Source: Candidatus Phocaeicola excrementigallinarum
GTDB lineage: Bacteria; Bacteroidota; Bacteroidia; Bacteroidales; Bacteroidaceae
Direction of reading: 5' to 3'
DNA length: 46,687 bases
NCBI GenBank assembly: GCA_019120125.1
Contig: DWVR01000011.1
Span: 1 to 46,687 of the forward strand
The notes beneath the pieces are model-generated. The model did not search any database. It was given only the letters and a program-made list of their open reading frames with translations, and had not been told where the DNA came from. How positions within the stretch are numbered: position 1 is the first letter of the stretch; every line of letters starts with the position of its first letter. A program made the position numbers and the translations under genes. Below are positions 24,951 to 33,595 of this stretch, piece by piece.

Positions 24951-26054
24951 ATGGCTTTACAATGTGGTATTGTAGGACTGCCGAACGTAGGTAAGTCCAC
25001 ACTTTTCAATTGCTTGTCGAATGCGAAGGCTCAGGCGGCCAACTTCCCGTTCTGCACCATCGAGCCGAACGTAGGTGTAATCACCGTTCCGGACGAACGG
25101 CTGAACAAACTGGCCGAACTGGTACATCCGGGACGCGTCGTTCCCACCACAGTAGAAATCGTCGACATCGCCGGACTGGTGAAAGGTGCCAGCAAAGGTG
25201 AAGGTCTCGGCAACAAGTTTCTGGCCAACATCCGTGAGACGGATGCCATCATCCATGTGCTCCGCTGTTTCGATGATGAGAATGTGACTCATGTGGACGG
25301 TACGGTCAATCCGGTGCGCGACAAGGAAATCATCGACATGGAACTTCAGCTGAAGGACCTGGAGACCATCGAAAGCCGTATCCAGAAAGTGCAGAAACAA
25401 GCACAGACAGGAGGTGACAAGGTGGCCAAACAGACATACGAAGTACTGGTGCGCTACAAGGAAGCGCTTGAACAAGGAAAATCAGCCCGCACGGTACAAT
25501 TCGAATCAAAAGACGAACAAAAGATAGCACACGACCTTTTTCTGCTGACTTCAAAGCCGGTAATGTATGTGTGCAACGTAGATGAAGGAAGTGCCGTGAC
25601 AGGCAACAAATACGTGGAACAGGTGCGTGAGGCTGTAAAAGAAGAGAATGCCGAGATTCTGGTGGTAGCCGCAAAAACCGAAGCGGACATTGCCGAACTG
25701 GAAACTTATGAAGACCGTCAGATGTTCCTTCAGGAAATAGGACTGGAAGAATCGGGTGTGAACCGACTCATCAAATCGGCATACAAGCTCCTGAACCTGG
25801 AAACATTCATCACCGCAGGCGAAATGGAAGTCAAGGCATGGACCTACCACAAAGGCTGGAAAGCTCCGCAATGTGCCGGTGTCATCCATACTGACTTCGA
25901 GAAAGGATTTATCCGTGCCGAGGTCATCAAATACGAGGATTATATCAAATACGGTAGTGAAGCTGCCGTACGCGAGGCTGGTAAGCTGAATGTGGAAGGC
26001 AAGGACTATGTGGTGCAGGACGGTGACATCATGCACTTCCGCTTCAACGTATAA
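24951..26054 (+). CDS. ychF: Ribosome-binding ATPase YchF (Obg family)
   Basis: The 367-residue translational GTPase-fold ATPase binds ribosomes and affects stress responses. The P-loop GLPNVGKST (9-17) and the DIAGLVKGASKGEGLGNKFL block are complete. The NKxD position reads NVDE (VMYVCNVDEGSA), the alteration that gives YchF its preference for ATP. The C-terminal TGS-like domain (MEVKAWTYHKGWKAPQCAGV, ending in QDGDIMHFRFNV) is present. Length is normal. It is monocistronic with its own promoter; a palindromic repeat fills the gap before panE. Confidence 0.97.
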   Translation: MALQCGIVGLPNVGKSTLFNCLSNAKAQAANFPFCTIEPNVGVITVPDERLNKLAELVHPGRVVPTTVEIVDIAGLVKGASKGEGLGNKFLANIRETDAIIHVLRCFDDENVTHVDGTVNPVRDKEIIDMELQLKDLETIESRIQKVQKQAQTGGDKVAKQTYEVLVRYKEALEQGKSARTVQFESKDEQKIAHDLFLLTSKPVMYVCNVDEGSAVTGNKYVEQVREAVKEENAEILVVAAKTEADIAELETYEDRQMFLQEIGLEESGVNRLIKSAYKLLNLETFITAGEMEVKAWTYHKGWKAPQCAGVIHTDFEKGFIRAEVIKYEDYIKYGSEAAVREAGKLNVEGKDYVVQDGDIMHFRFNV

Positions 26055-26063
26055 CAAACCAAG

Positions 26064-26146
26064 GTACAGAAGCACAAGGATACAGAGGAAAAAGCGTCCT
26101 GCAAGCCAATGAATGGAGAACGCTGCGTATTCGTGTCTCTGTGTAT
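26064..26146. repeat. Imperfect palindromic intergenic repeat
   Basis: Arms 26064-26087 and 26123-26146 are imperfect inverted copies built from short CACAGAG/CACGAAT phrases (about 15 of 24 positions match without gaps). The element fills most of the 112-bp gap between ychF and panE. It resembles in wording, though not base for base, those at 27751-27798 and 46396-46454. Confidence 0.4.
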
Positions 26147-26166
26147 GACTTTTCAATGTAAGAACG

Positions 26167-27078
26167 ATGAAATACTTGATTGTAGGAACAGGAGGCGTGG
26201 GAGGCTCCATCGCGGGCTTCCTCGCACTGGCAGGAAAAGACGTGACCTGCATTGCCCGCGGCAAGCATCTTGAAGCGATCCGCCGCAACGGGCTTCATCT
26301 GAAATCAGACTTGAAGGGGGAGCATTTTCTTCCGGTAAAAGCCTGCACTGCTGAAGAATTCGACGGAAAGGCTGACGTAATCTTTGTCTGTGTAAAGGGC
26401 TATTCCATCGACTCCATCAAAGAAGTACTGGAACGCGCCTCCACACCCGAGACGTTGGTAATCCCTATCCTGAACGTATATGGCACAGGCCCACGCATCG
26501 GCCGGCTCGTGCCTTCTGTCTGCGTACTCGACGGATGCATCTATATTGTAGGATTCGTTTCAGGCGAAGGAGAGATTACCCAGATGGGCACCATCTTCCG
26601 CCTGGTATTCGGCGCACGCCCCGAACAGGGAATCGCCCGTGAACGATTGGAAAAAATAGCCGATGAATTGTGGGAATGCGGTATCAAGGCCGATGTGTCG
26701 GACGACATCAACCGCGATACGTTCATCAAATGGGCATTCATTTCGGCCATGGCCTGCACAGGGGCTTATCACAATGTACCCATGGGAGAAGTGCAGCACG
26801 AAGGAGAAGTGCGCGACACATTTGTCGGCCTTTCCAAGGAAAACGCGGAAATAGGACGGAGACTGAACGTGGAATTTCCTGAAGACCCGATTGCCTACAA
26901 TCTGAAAGTCATCGACAAACTCGACCCGCACAGTACAGCCTCCATGCAGAAGGACCTTGCCCGCGGACATGAATCGGAAATACAGGGATTGCTGTTCGAT
27001 ATGATCGGGCTTGGCGAACGTCTGCACGTGGATATGCCGACTTATCACAAAGTGGCGCTAAAGTTTCGGAAAGCATGA
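26167..27078 (+). CDS. panE: 2-dehydropantoate 2-reductase (ketopantoate reductase family)
   Basis: The 303-residue protein has an N-terminal Rossmann motif [14 protein letters not shown] (7-20), followed by [14 protein letters not shown] for NADP(H) phosphate contacts. The helical C-terminal domain carries the catalytic lysine region ([18 protein letters not shown] near 184-201) and the ending [20 protein letters not shown], with the serine-rich SM-x-D motif of PanE. The enzyme reduces ketopantoate to pantoate in coenzyme A synthesis, linking it to coaD elsewhere in the window. PanE-like proteins include other ketoacid reductases, so the substrate is likely but not proven. Its stop overlaps the next start by 4 bp. 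Confidence 0.88.
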   Translation: MKYLIVGTGGVGGSIAGFLALAGKDVTCIARGKHLEAIRRNGLHLKSDLKGEHFLPVKACTAEEFDGKADVIFVCVKGYSIDSIKEVLERASTPETLVIPILNVYGTGPRIGRLVPSVCVLDGCIYIVGFVSGEGEITQMGTIFRLVFGARPEQGIARERLEKIADELWECGIKADVSDDINRDTFIKWAFISAMACTGAYHNVPMGEVQHEGEVRDTFVGLSKENAEIGRRLNVEFPEDPIAYNLKVIDKLDPHSTASMQKDLARGHESEIQGLLFDMIGLGERLHVDMPTYHKVALKFRKA

Positions 27079-27728
27079 AACACATTATCGACATCGACAC
27101 TTGGGAGCGGAAGGACAACTATAACTTTTTCCGCGGATTCGCCAACTCGTGGATTGCCGTCACAAGCGAAGCGGACTGCACCGAGGCATACGCTTCCGCA
27201 AAAGTCGGCGGGAAGTCCTTCTTCCTCTATTATCTGTATGCCATCCTGCGTGCAGTGAATGAAATCAAGGAACTGCGCTACCGTTGGGACAAGAACGGAC
27301 AGGTGGTCTACCATGATCAGGTAGATGTCATCTCTCCCATCGCTGTACCGGGCAAAACCTTCTATACGGTGCGCATCCCCTATCACAAGGATTTCGACAC
27401 ATTCTATACGGAAGCGCGACGGATCATCACCACCATTCCTGAAGACGGTGACCCGTACGGCACGGATAAACAGATCGCCTCCCAAGGTGATTTTGATGTG
27501 TTCCTGCTGAGTGCGACTCCGAAGCTATATTTCACATCCATCACCTATACGCAACAGTCCGTAGGCCATCCGCTGGACTATCCGCTGATGAATGCCGGAA
27601 AGGCCATCACACGTGCAGGACGCCTCTACATGCCTATCGCACTGACAGTAAGCCATGCGTTTGCAGACGGAGCGCATATCTCGCTTTTCTTTGAAAAGGT
27701 GGAACGGATTTTGAAGGAAATCGCGTAA
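27075..27728 (+). CDS. Chloramphenicol acetyltransferase-fold O-acetyltransferase
   Basis: The 217-residue protein has the CAT fold. The C-terminal catalytic motif [12 protein letters not shown] provides H194 and the structural D198 (HxxxDG). The N-terminal block [20 protein letters not shown] is typical of CAT trimers. Chromosomal CAT-like proteins are widespread in Bacteroidota and most act on unknown acceptors, so a resistance function should not be assumed. It overlaps panE by 4 bp (ATGA), so translation is coupled; whether the acceptor is related to pantoate metabolism is open. A palindromic repeat follows. Confidence 0.85.
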   Translation: MKHIIDIDTWERKDNYNFFRGFANSWIAVTSEADCTEAYASAKVGGKSFFLYYLYAILRAVNEIKELRYRWDKNGQVVYHDQVDVISPIAVPGKTFYTVRIPYHKDFDTFYTEARRIITTIPEDGDPYGTDKQIASQGDFDVFLLSATPKLYFTSITYTQQSVGHPLDYPLMNAGKAITRAGRLYMPIALTVSHAFADGAHISLFFEKVERILKEIA

Positions 27729-27750
27729 CTCTCTGATATACTTTCTTGAA

Positions 27751-27798
27751 CACAGATCCACAAAGGCACCATATTCCCTGTGTCTTTGTGGATCCGTG
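27751..27798. repeat. Palindromic repeat between the CAT-like gene and rdgB
   Basis: Arms 27751-27769 and 27780-27798 (19 nt each, 17 matching) centre on GATCCACAAAG/CTTTGTGGATC with a 10-nt loop. There is no T-tract. It lies in the convergent gap, where it could slow transcription from both sides. Confidence 0.6.
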
Positions 27799-27837
27799 AC
27801 TGATTTGCCAGATTTGACACAACCTCCTTATAGTGAA

Positions 27838-28425
27838 TCAGTGTTTGTTCAGATACTCACACAGCTTCTGCACCGCACGGGCACGGTGACTGATTTTGTT
27901 CTTTTCCTCATTTCCCATTTCGGCAAAGGTTCCGCTATAGCCTTCCGGCACGAATACCGGGTCGTAACCGAAGCCGGAACCACCCCGTTTTTCTTCGATG
28001 ATACGGCCTTTCACGATACCCTCAAACAGGTGCTCCACCCCACCCTCAATCAAACAGATAGCAGTACGGAATTGGGCAGAACGGTCCTGTTTTCCTTGCA
28101 ATTCAGCCAACAATTTCTTCATGTTCGCTTCCGAATCATGCCCCTCCCCGCCTGCATAACGGGCTGAATACACTCCCGGCGCGCCGTCTAAAGCCGCCAC
28201 CTCCAAGCCCGTATCGTCTGCAAAGCAGTCCAGACCATAATTTCTGTAAATATATTCCGCCTTCTGCCTGGCATTTCCTTCCAGCGTATCCGCCGTTTCG
28301 GGAATATCGGCATGGCAACCGATGTCGTTCAGACTCAGCACTTCCACTTCCTCACCCAATATCTGACGCACTTCATCCAATTTGTGCGCATTGTTCGTCG
28401 CAAATACCAATTTTTTCCTAACCAT
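27838..28425 (-). CDS. rdgB: RdgB/HAM1-family non-canonical purine NTP pyrophosphatase
   Basis: The 195-residue enzyme hydrolyses dITP, dXTP and ITP to monophosphates and keeps deaminated purines out of DNA. The N-terminal substrate motif [16 protein letters not shown] (8-23) is canonical. [25 protein letters not shown] carries the metal-binding aspartates and the active-site lid, and [22 protein letters not shown] is the nucleobase-recognition block. Length is normal. It is convergent with the CAT-like gene. Confidence 0.97.
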   Translation of the reverse strand: MVRKKLVFATNNAHKLDEVRQILGEEVEVLSLNDIGCHADIPETADTLEGNARQKAEYIYRNYGLDCFADDTGLEVAALDGAPGVYSARYAGGEGHDSEANMKKLLAELQGKQDRSAQFRTAICLIEGGVEHLFEGIVKGRIIEEKRGGSGFGYDPVFVPEGYSGTFAEMGNEEKNKISHRARAVQKLCEYLNKH

Positions 28426-28743
28426 ATAAATAAAGATTTATAAACAGGCTAAAGATACGGATTTCCCAACTAACAGACAAAAGAAAAACAAGACCTACAC
28501 GGATTCAAACAAACATATTCAGCATCGTAACCACCTGATTTCCCCAAAAGCCCACTTACTTTGCAGTGTAGAAAAGAAAAAACACCGACAATATAGTAAA
28601 CATCACATAAAAATAAGACTGGTTTGAAGGCGCTTGTCCGCTGACTCCGGACAGGCAAAAGTAAGAGGGTGTGTCGTAATTGCGATTCACCCTCTTTGTG
28701 CACAAAAAAGAAGGTATGCATTTTGACACACCCTCTCTTCTCT
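28426..28743. other. Intergenic gap between rdgB and the AraC-type regulator gene
   Basis: The 318-bp gap contains a short hairpin TGTCCG (28635-28640) with CGGACA (28648-28653) and the 73-bp inverted-repeat element at 28664-28736, which ends 8 bp from the regulator's stop codon. From 28426 to 28630 I see only AT-rich sequence, presumably including the rdgB promoter. Confidence 0.6.
28664..28736. repeat. 73-bp element with 12-bp terminal inverted repeats (terminator or MITE-like)
   Basis: AGAGGGTGTGTC (28664-28675) and GACACACCCTCT (28725-28736) are perfect inverted ends. Inside lie TTGTGCACAA, a 10-bp palindrome, and a second partial copy of the GGGTG/CACCC phrase. It begins just after the araC-type stop and may serve as its terminator. 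The ends also look like those of a miniature transposable element, though I see no target-site duplication. Confidence 0.55.
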
Positions 28744-29649
28744 TCATTTCATGAACTTTTCATTCTTACGGAACATTCCAGGAGACATACCACAACATCG
28801 TTTGAAGAATTTTCCGAACGCCGCCTGATCGGAGAAACCAAGCATCTCCGCCACTTCCTGTATGGTTTTATATTCATCTATCAGACAAGATTTGGCATCC
28901 TCCGACAGAATTTCATCAATCATTTGGCTGGCACTCTTTCCATACTGTTTGCGTAACTTGGCAGAAAGAGAATCCGGAGATACACAAAGCTGGGTCGCAT
29001 ACCACTTCACTTCATGATATTGCCGACAATTCGTACGGACAAGATGTAAGAAACGGCTTGTCACATCCTTCCAGAAAGGACATTCCTCATCCGTTCCTTC
29101 AGGATAGATATGTGAGATGACATTCCATAGGCTGAACAACAATGTCTGCAGAAGGGCCCTCATCGTTTCGTCACGGAAACGGCTTCCCGGACTGTTCACG
29201 ACATCGGCCAAAAGCCCGACAAGAAGAAGCATACGCTCCACCTCATACTCATCAAGCGACACAAAAGGATTCTGTACATATTTATAAATGATGTCCGACA
29301 TATTAAAACGTATCTTCTCTACCACTATCTGAAAGAATATCTGCTCTGTCATCATCAGATACCCCTTGAAATCATCGCTCGTTTTAATGTCTTTCCAACA
29401 GCCGGCAAATATGAAGTCAACATATGCCGGACCAGGAATCACATCCAGTCCGCCCTGCCTCTGGAAACTCAGGTTACCGGAAATGATCAACAGAGATACC
29501 GCATTCTTTGTTTCCGGAATGCTTTCACAGAATACACCGTTCCCCGAAAGCTCCAATATGACCATCCTGTCATCAGAAGCCATTTCCAAAACCTGACTAT
29601 TTGCTACAGCTTCCTCTGTAACCCATTCATATAAGCCTTTCTTACACAT
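28744..29649 (-). CDS. AraC-family transcriptional regulator
   Basis: The 301-residue protein has an N-terminal ligand or dimerisation region (about 1-190) without a recognised signature. A C-terminal AraC/XylS DNA-binding domain has two helix-turn-helix units: VKWYATQLCVSPDSLSAKLR (about 216-235) and TIQEVAEMLGFSDQAAFGKF (near 265-284), followed by FKRCCGMSPGMFRK. There is no signal peptide or membrane segment, so it is a cytoplasmic regulator. It is divergent, across 200 bp, from the lipoprotein-SusC-SusD genes and is the natural candidate to control them. The effector is unknown. SusCD loci are more often run by SusR, hybrid two-component or ECF-sigma/anti-sigma systems. Confidence 0.9.
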   Translation of the reverse strand: MCKKGLYEWVTEEAVANSQVLEMASDDRMVILELSGNGVFCESIPETKNAVSLLIISGNLSFQRQGGLDVIPGPAYVDFIFAGCWKDIKTSDDFKGYLMMTEQIFFQIVVEKIRFNMSDIIYKYVQNPFVSLDEYEVERMLLLVGLLADVVNSPGSRFRDETMRALLQTLLFSLWNVISHIYPEGTDEECPFWKDVTSRFLHLVRTNCRQYHEVKWYATQLCVSPDSLSAKLRKQYGKSASQMIDEILSEDAKSCLIDEYKTIQEVAEMLGFSDQAAFGKFFKRCCGMSPGMFRKNEKFMK

Positions 29650-29671
29650 AAATATCCTACTTTTTGAGACA

Positions 29672-29679
29672 CAAAAATA
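29672..29679 (-). promoter_or_regulatory. -7 promoter element of the AraC-type regulator gene
   Basis: Minus-strand TATTTTTG matches TAnnTTTG, 22 nt before the start at 29649. There is no clear -33 box. Confidence 0.4.
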
Positions 29680-29807
29680 AGTCTATGGCTACAATAAGAA
29701 GAGATGATTTTCAATGTTTTATAATTTGTAAACTGAAAAAGGCTTAAACATCGGATTAAGACTATTCCTTTCCGTGTCCGGACAAGTACACTCTACAGCC
29801 CTGCATC

Positions 29808-29815
29808 TACATTTG
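29808..29815 (+). promoter_or_regulatory. -7 promoter element of the lipoprotein-susCD genes
   Basis: TACATTTG matches the consensus and lies 34 nt before the lipoprotein start. The missing -33 element would fit a promoter that needs an activator, such as the divergent AraC-type protein. Confidence 0.45.
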
Positions 29816-29849
29816 CATAAAAACTTAAAAATATAACTTCTGATAACCC

Positions 29850-30341
29850 ATGAAAAAGACATTACCATTTTCATTGTTGTTTATTTTTCTCCTTCAGGCG
29901 TGCGACGAATATGAGATAGGAGAATACACACCGTTGCCCAAACTCCATTTAGGCGAGACATTCAAATACCTTTGCATACCGGAAAACTATACCCGGCTGG
30001 CTTATGATTCTCTGGGCGATGTGGCTGTTCTGAATTTCCACAAAGAAGAAATAACCGATCTTGATTATATCGACTATGATGAACAGACCTGCACGTTTTC
30101 CTTTCACAAAGGAGAAACAGCCAGATATAGAATCATCTGGAATTATGAATCGACAAAAAATGTGATACGGTTTCTTTACGGACAAAACGGCATGTGGTAC
30201 CGCATGAACCATAACCGGAATGACGAATACATCCTTGAAGCTAACGACGGGATGACTGTCCGCACAGTAGTATACCGCACCAATCAAGATTCAATAAACC
30301 TGACAATCAAAAAATTCCGTATTGAAGAATACAATCAGTAA
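29850..30341 (+). CDS. Small lipoprotein of unknown function at the head of a susCD locus
   Basis: The predicted 163-residue protein has a type II signal with lipobox LLQAC (C18) followed by an acidic DEYEIGEY. Acidic residues just after the cysteine resemble surface-export signals of Bacteroidota lipoproteins. The rest is beta-rich and aromatic (FKYLCIPENYTRLAYDS, YRIIWNYESTKNVIRFLYG, TVRTVVYRTNQDSINLTIKK), perhaps a small sandwich domain. I do not recognise a family. It lies 68 bp upstream of susC on the same strand and divergent from the regulator, so it probably belongs to the uptake system, for example as an extra surface binding protein. Confidence 0.75.
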   Translation: MKKTLPFSLLFIFLLQACDEYEIGEYTPLPKLHLGETFKYLCIPENYTRLAYDSLGDVAVLNFHKEEITDLDYIDYDEQTCTFSFHKGETARYRIIWNYESTKNVIRFLYGQNGMWYRMNHNRNDEYILEANDGMTVRTVVYRTNQDSINLTIKKFRIEEYNQ

Positions 30342-30409
30342 ATAAACAGGAAACCGATCTGAAGTAGCTACTAAGAATATAAATCTTAATCTTTTAAACT
30401 TTTCGCATT

Positions 30410-33400
30410 ATGTTAAAGCATTTCTATTCAGTCAGCATGATGTTGCTTCTGATGGGAACAGCCTCATCATTGGGCGCGGCCAATATAAGTAAGACCCGGC
30501 CCGACACAAACGACATCAAGAACAGCCAACAAACCAGCACCTGCACCGGTACAGTAAAGGACCCGGCAGGCGAAACCGTCATCGGTGCTTCTGTGATGAT
30601 AAAAGGAACCACCAACGGATCGATCACTGACATCGACGGTCGCTTCTCCATCCAAAATGTAAGAAAGGGTGATGTGATACAGATTTCATACATCGGCTTC
30701 CAGACCGTAGAAATTGTATTTGAAGGCAAGCCGTTGGAGGTGACACTGACAGAAGACTCGCAAGCTCTGGACGAAGTGGTAGTGACCGCTCTGGGTATCA
30801 AACGTGAGAAAAAAGCCTTGGGTTATGCCATGCAGGAGGTAAAAGGCGAGTCGCTGGTGAACGCCCGTGAGACCAATCTTGCAAATGCCTTGTCCGGTAA
30901 GATTGCCGGTGTACAGGTCATCCGTTCAAGCAACGGCCCCGGCGGCTCTTCAAAAATCCAGCTCCGTGGCGCCAATTCCGTGACGGGTACCAACCAGCCA
31001 CTGATCGTGGTCGATGGTGTACCGATGGACAACTTCACGGGTGCCGACAATGCCGACTTCTACAATCCGTCACTGGATATGGGTAACGGACTTTCCGATC
31101 TTAATGCGGAAGATATAGAATCAATGTCCGTACTGAAAGGTGCCTCCGCTGCCGCCCTCTATGGTTCGCGTGCAGGTAACGGCGTCATTCTGATCACCAC
31201 CAAGAAAGGTGTGAAGAAGGAAGGGCTCGGCATCACGATTTCCGCTTCTGTATCAGCTGAAACCATTTTCATGCAACCGGAAATGCAGACCTCATTCGGC
31301 CAGGGTACGGCCGGACAGTACAACAGCGAAAGCTCCTACAGCTGGGGACCTGCCATGGGCACGGAATACATGTTCAACGGCCAGAGCCGGCGCATGCAAT
31401 ATTACGACAACCTCGATTCCTATTTCCGCACAGGTACAAACTTCACGGAAAGCATCTCATTCTCCCAGATGTTCGGCAAGACAGGTATCTACGCGTCTGC
31501 CACACGTATGGACGACGCAAGCAAGATTCCGGGTTCCAGTCTGGACCGTACGAACTTTACGCTGCGTGCCTCTTCCACCTTCGGCAAGGATGACCGTTGG
31601 AGTTTCGACGGCAAGATACAGTATATCCGTACGGGAGCCGAGAACCGTCCGATGACCGGAAACAACGACTCCAACCGTTTCCGCTCTATCTATATACTTC
31701 CATCCTCCATAGACATCCGCGATTACAGCAATCCCCTGACAGAAGACGGCACGATGAACTGGTGGTCTCCGAGCGGCCTGAACCCTTACTGGCTGGATGA
31801 ATACAACCTGAACAGCGACCGCCGCAACCGTTTCCTGATAAACGCCTCGCTGAAATACAAGTTCACGGACTGGCTGGATCTGGAATTGAGAGGAGGAAGC
31901 GACATGTACTACACCGAACTGACGGGCAAGACATACGCGGGTGCCAGCAACCTGAACAACGGAAACAGCGCATACGAGCTGAGCGAGCAGCGTTTCTATG
32001 AAAACAACTTCAGCTTCCTGTTCACGGCACATAAAGACAACCTTATCGACAAGCTTGGCGGTAACCTGACATTCGGCGGCAACCTGATGGAACGGAAATC
32101 TTCCGGTCTGAAGAACCGTGCGTCCACGCTGACAGTGCCCAACCTGTTCAACATCAACAACAGCAGCACATCAGACCGTTCGGTAACAGAGACCTACAGT
32201 CACAAAAAGATCAATTCTCTGTACGGCACCATCGGCCTGAACTATGACAGCTGGATCTTTCTGGACGCCACGTTCCGAAACGACTGGACTTCCACACTGA
32301 GCAAAGACAACCGTTCATTCTTCTATCCCTCTGTTTCCTTGTCGTGGGTGTTCAGCGACATGATGAGCAAATTCGACAAGCCTCTCCCACAATGGATCAC
32401 CTATCTGAAAGCACGCGCATCGTATGCCCAAGTGGGAAACGACATGGACCCCTACCAACTGTATGATTCCTACTCGATCGGTTCCGACCGCTTCGGCAAT
32501 ACAACCGCAAGCTCCAACTCGACGAAGTTCGACTCAACCGTATGCAACGAGCTGGTTTCCTCATGGGAGGCCGGTGTGGAAATGCGTTTCTTCAACAACC
32601 GCCTGGGTTTCGACTTCGCATGGTACAAATCGAACGCGAAGCATCAGCTGATGAAGATTCCGATGAACCAGATGTCCGGTTACAGCTCAAGAATGATCAA
32701 TGCCGGAAATATCCAGAACACCGGTGTGGAACTGACAGTGACCGCCCGCCCTGTGGAAACGGAAAGCTTCAGCTGGGACACCCAGATCAACTTTTCCAAG
32801 AACAACAACAAGATTCTGGATCTGGGACCGGGCATCGAACGCTATGAGCTGGGAGGTGCAGCGGAACTGAAGGTATATGCAGTGGCCGGAGGAAACTACG
32901 GTGAAATCTGGGGTACGAAGTTTGCCCGTGTCACCGATGAAAGCAGTCCTTATTACGGAAAACTGATCCTGAACGATGCGGGACTGCCTACCACAGACGG
33001 AGAAATGTATAAAATCGGTGACCAACAGCCCGACTGCATGATAGGATGGGGAAACACGTTCAACTATAAGAATTTCTCATTGGGTCTGCAATTTGACGGA
33101 AGAATCGGAGGCGACATCTATTCATACACGAATTATCTGTTGCAAATATACGGACGGGCGGACGTGACCGCTCCGGGAGGAAACAGAGAAAAGTTTGTGG
33201 TAGACGGTGTCATTTCCGACGGAAACGGAGGCTACACAGTAAACACGACTCCCGTATCACAGGAAGAGTATTGGAGAACGGGTATCGGCACAGGCAATAC
33301 GGGTATCGGCGAGGCCAACATCTACGATGGTACAAACTTCCGTCTGCGTAACATTTCGTTGAGCTACAGCTTCCCGCGTTCCATGCTGAAGAACACCTGT

Positions 33401-33574
33401 TTCCAGCAGGCCAAGCTGGGATTCTCCGTCAACAACGTATGGATGATTTACAGTGACATGAACGGTATTGACCCGGAATCCGTATTCATTACGGATACAA
33501 ACGCCACAGGTTTCGAGAACGGATCATCTCCTACTTCCAGAACCTTTCTTTTCAACGTAACCCTTGGTTTCTAA
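30410..33574 (+). CDS. SusC/RagA-family TonB-dependent outer membrane transporter
   Basis: The 1054-residue protein imports a nutrient across the outer membrane using TonB energy. In order: signal peptide (1-24, LLLMGTASSLGA); carboxypeptidase-regulatory-like domain (about 43-118, GTVKDPAGETVIGASVMIKG and ISYIGFQTVEI); the SusC linker with TonB-box-like DEVVVTALGIKREKKALGYA (about 121-140); plug domain (near 145-275, GSSKIQLRGANSVTGTNQPL and GSRAGNGVILITTKKG); then a 22-strand-type barrel ending NVTLGF with terminal Phe. It is followed 21 bp later by its SusD partner. With no carbohydrate-active enzyme or peptidase nearby, the cargo cannot be inferred. Confidence 0.95.
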   Translation: MLKHFYSVSMMLLLMGTASSLGAANISKTRPDTNDIKNSQQTSTCTGTVKDPAGETVIGASVMIKGTTNGSITDIDGRFSIQNVRKGDVIQISYIGFQTVEIVFEGKPLEVTLTEDSQALDEVVVTALGIKREKKALGYAMQEVKGESLVNARETNLANALSGKIAGVQVIRSSNGPGGSSKIQLRGANSVTGTNQPLIVVDGVPMDNFTGADNADFYNPSLDMGNGLSDLNAEDIESMSVLKGASAAALYGSRAGNGVILITTKKGVKKEGLGITISASVSAETIFMQPEMQTSFGQGTAGQYNSESSYSWGPAMGTEYMFNGQSRRMQYYDNLDSYFRTGTNFTESISFSQMFGKTGIYASATRMDDASKIPGSSLDRTNFTLRASSTFGKDDRWSFDGKIQYIRTGAENRPMTGNNDSNRFRSIYILPSSIDIRDYSNPLTEDGTMNWWSPSGLNPYWLDEYNLNSDRRNRFLINASLKYKFTDWLDLELRGGSDMYYTELTGKTYAGASNLNNGNSAYELSEQRFYENNFSFLFTAHKDNLIDKLGGNLTFGGNLMERKSSGLKNRASTLTVPNLFNINNSSTSDRSVTETYSHKKINSLYGTIGLNYDSWIFLDATFRNDWTSTLSKDNRSFFYPSVSLSWVFSDMMSKFDKPLPQWITYLKARASYAQVGNDMDPYQLYDSYSIGSDRFGNTTASSNSTKFDSTVCNELVSSWEAGVEMRFFNNRLGFDFAWYKSNAKHQLMKIPMNQMSGYSSRMINAGNIQNTGVELTVTARPVETESFSWDTQINFSKNNNKILDLGPGIERYELGGAAELKVYAVAGGNYGEIWGTKFARVTDESSPYYGKLILNDAGLPTTDGEMYKIGDQQPDCMIGWGNTFNYKNFSLGLQFDGRIGGDIYSYTNYLLQIYGRADVTAPGGNREKFVVDGVISDGNGGYTVNTTPVSQEEYWRTGIGTGNTGIGEANIYDGTNFRLRNISLSYSFPRSMLKNTCFQQAKLGFSVNNVWMIYSDMNGIDPESVFITDTNATGFENGSSPTSRTFLFNVTLGF

Positions 33575-33595
33575 TCTGTTAATACGAATATCAAT

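Noticed and set aside
27075-27728. Chloramphenicol resistance gene
   Set aside because: Fold and catalytic motif fit, but chromosomal CAT-like proteins in this phylum are common and no resistance context (transposon, attenuator leader) is present.
28664-28736. Insertion sequence remnant
   Set aside because: Inverted ends exist, but there is no transposase fragment and no target-site duplication; recorded only as a repeat.
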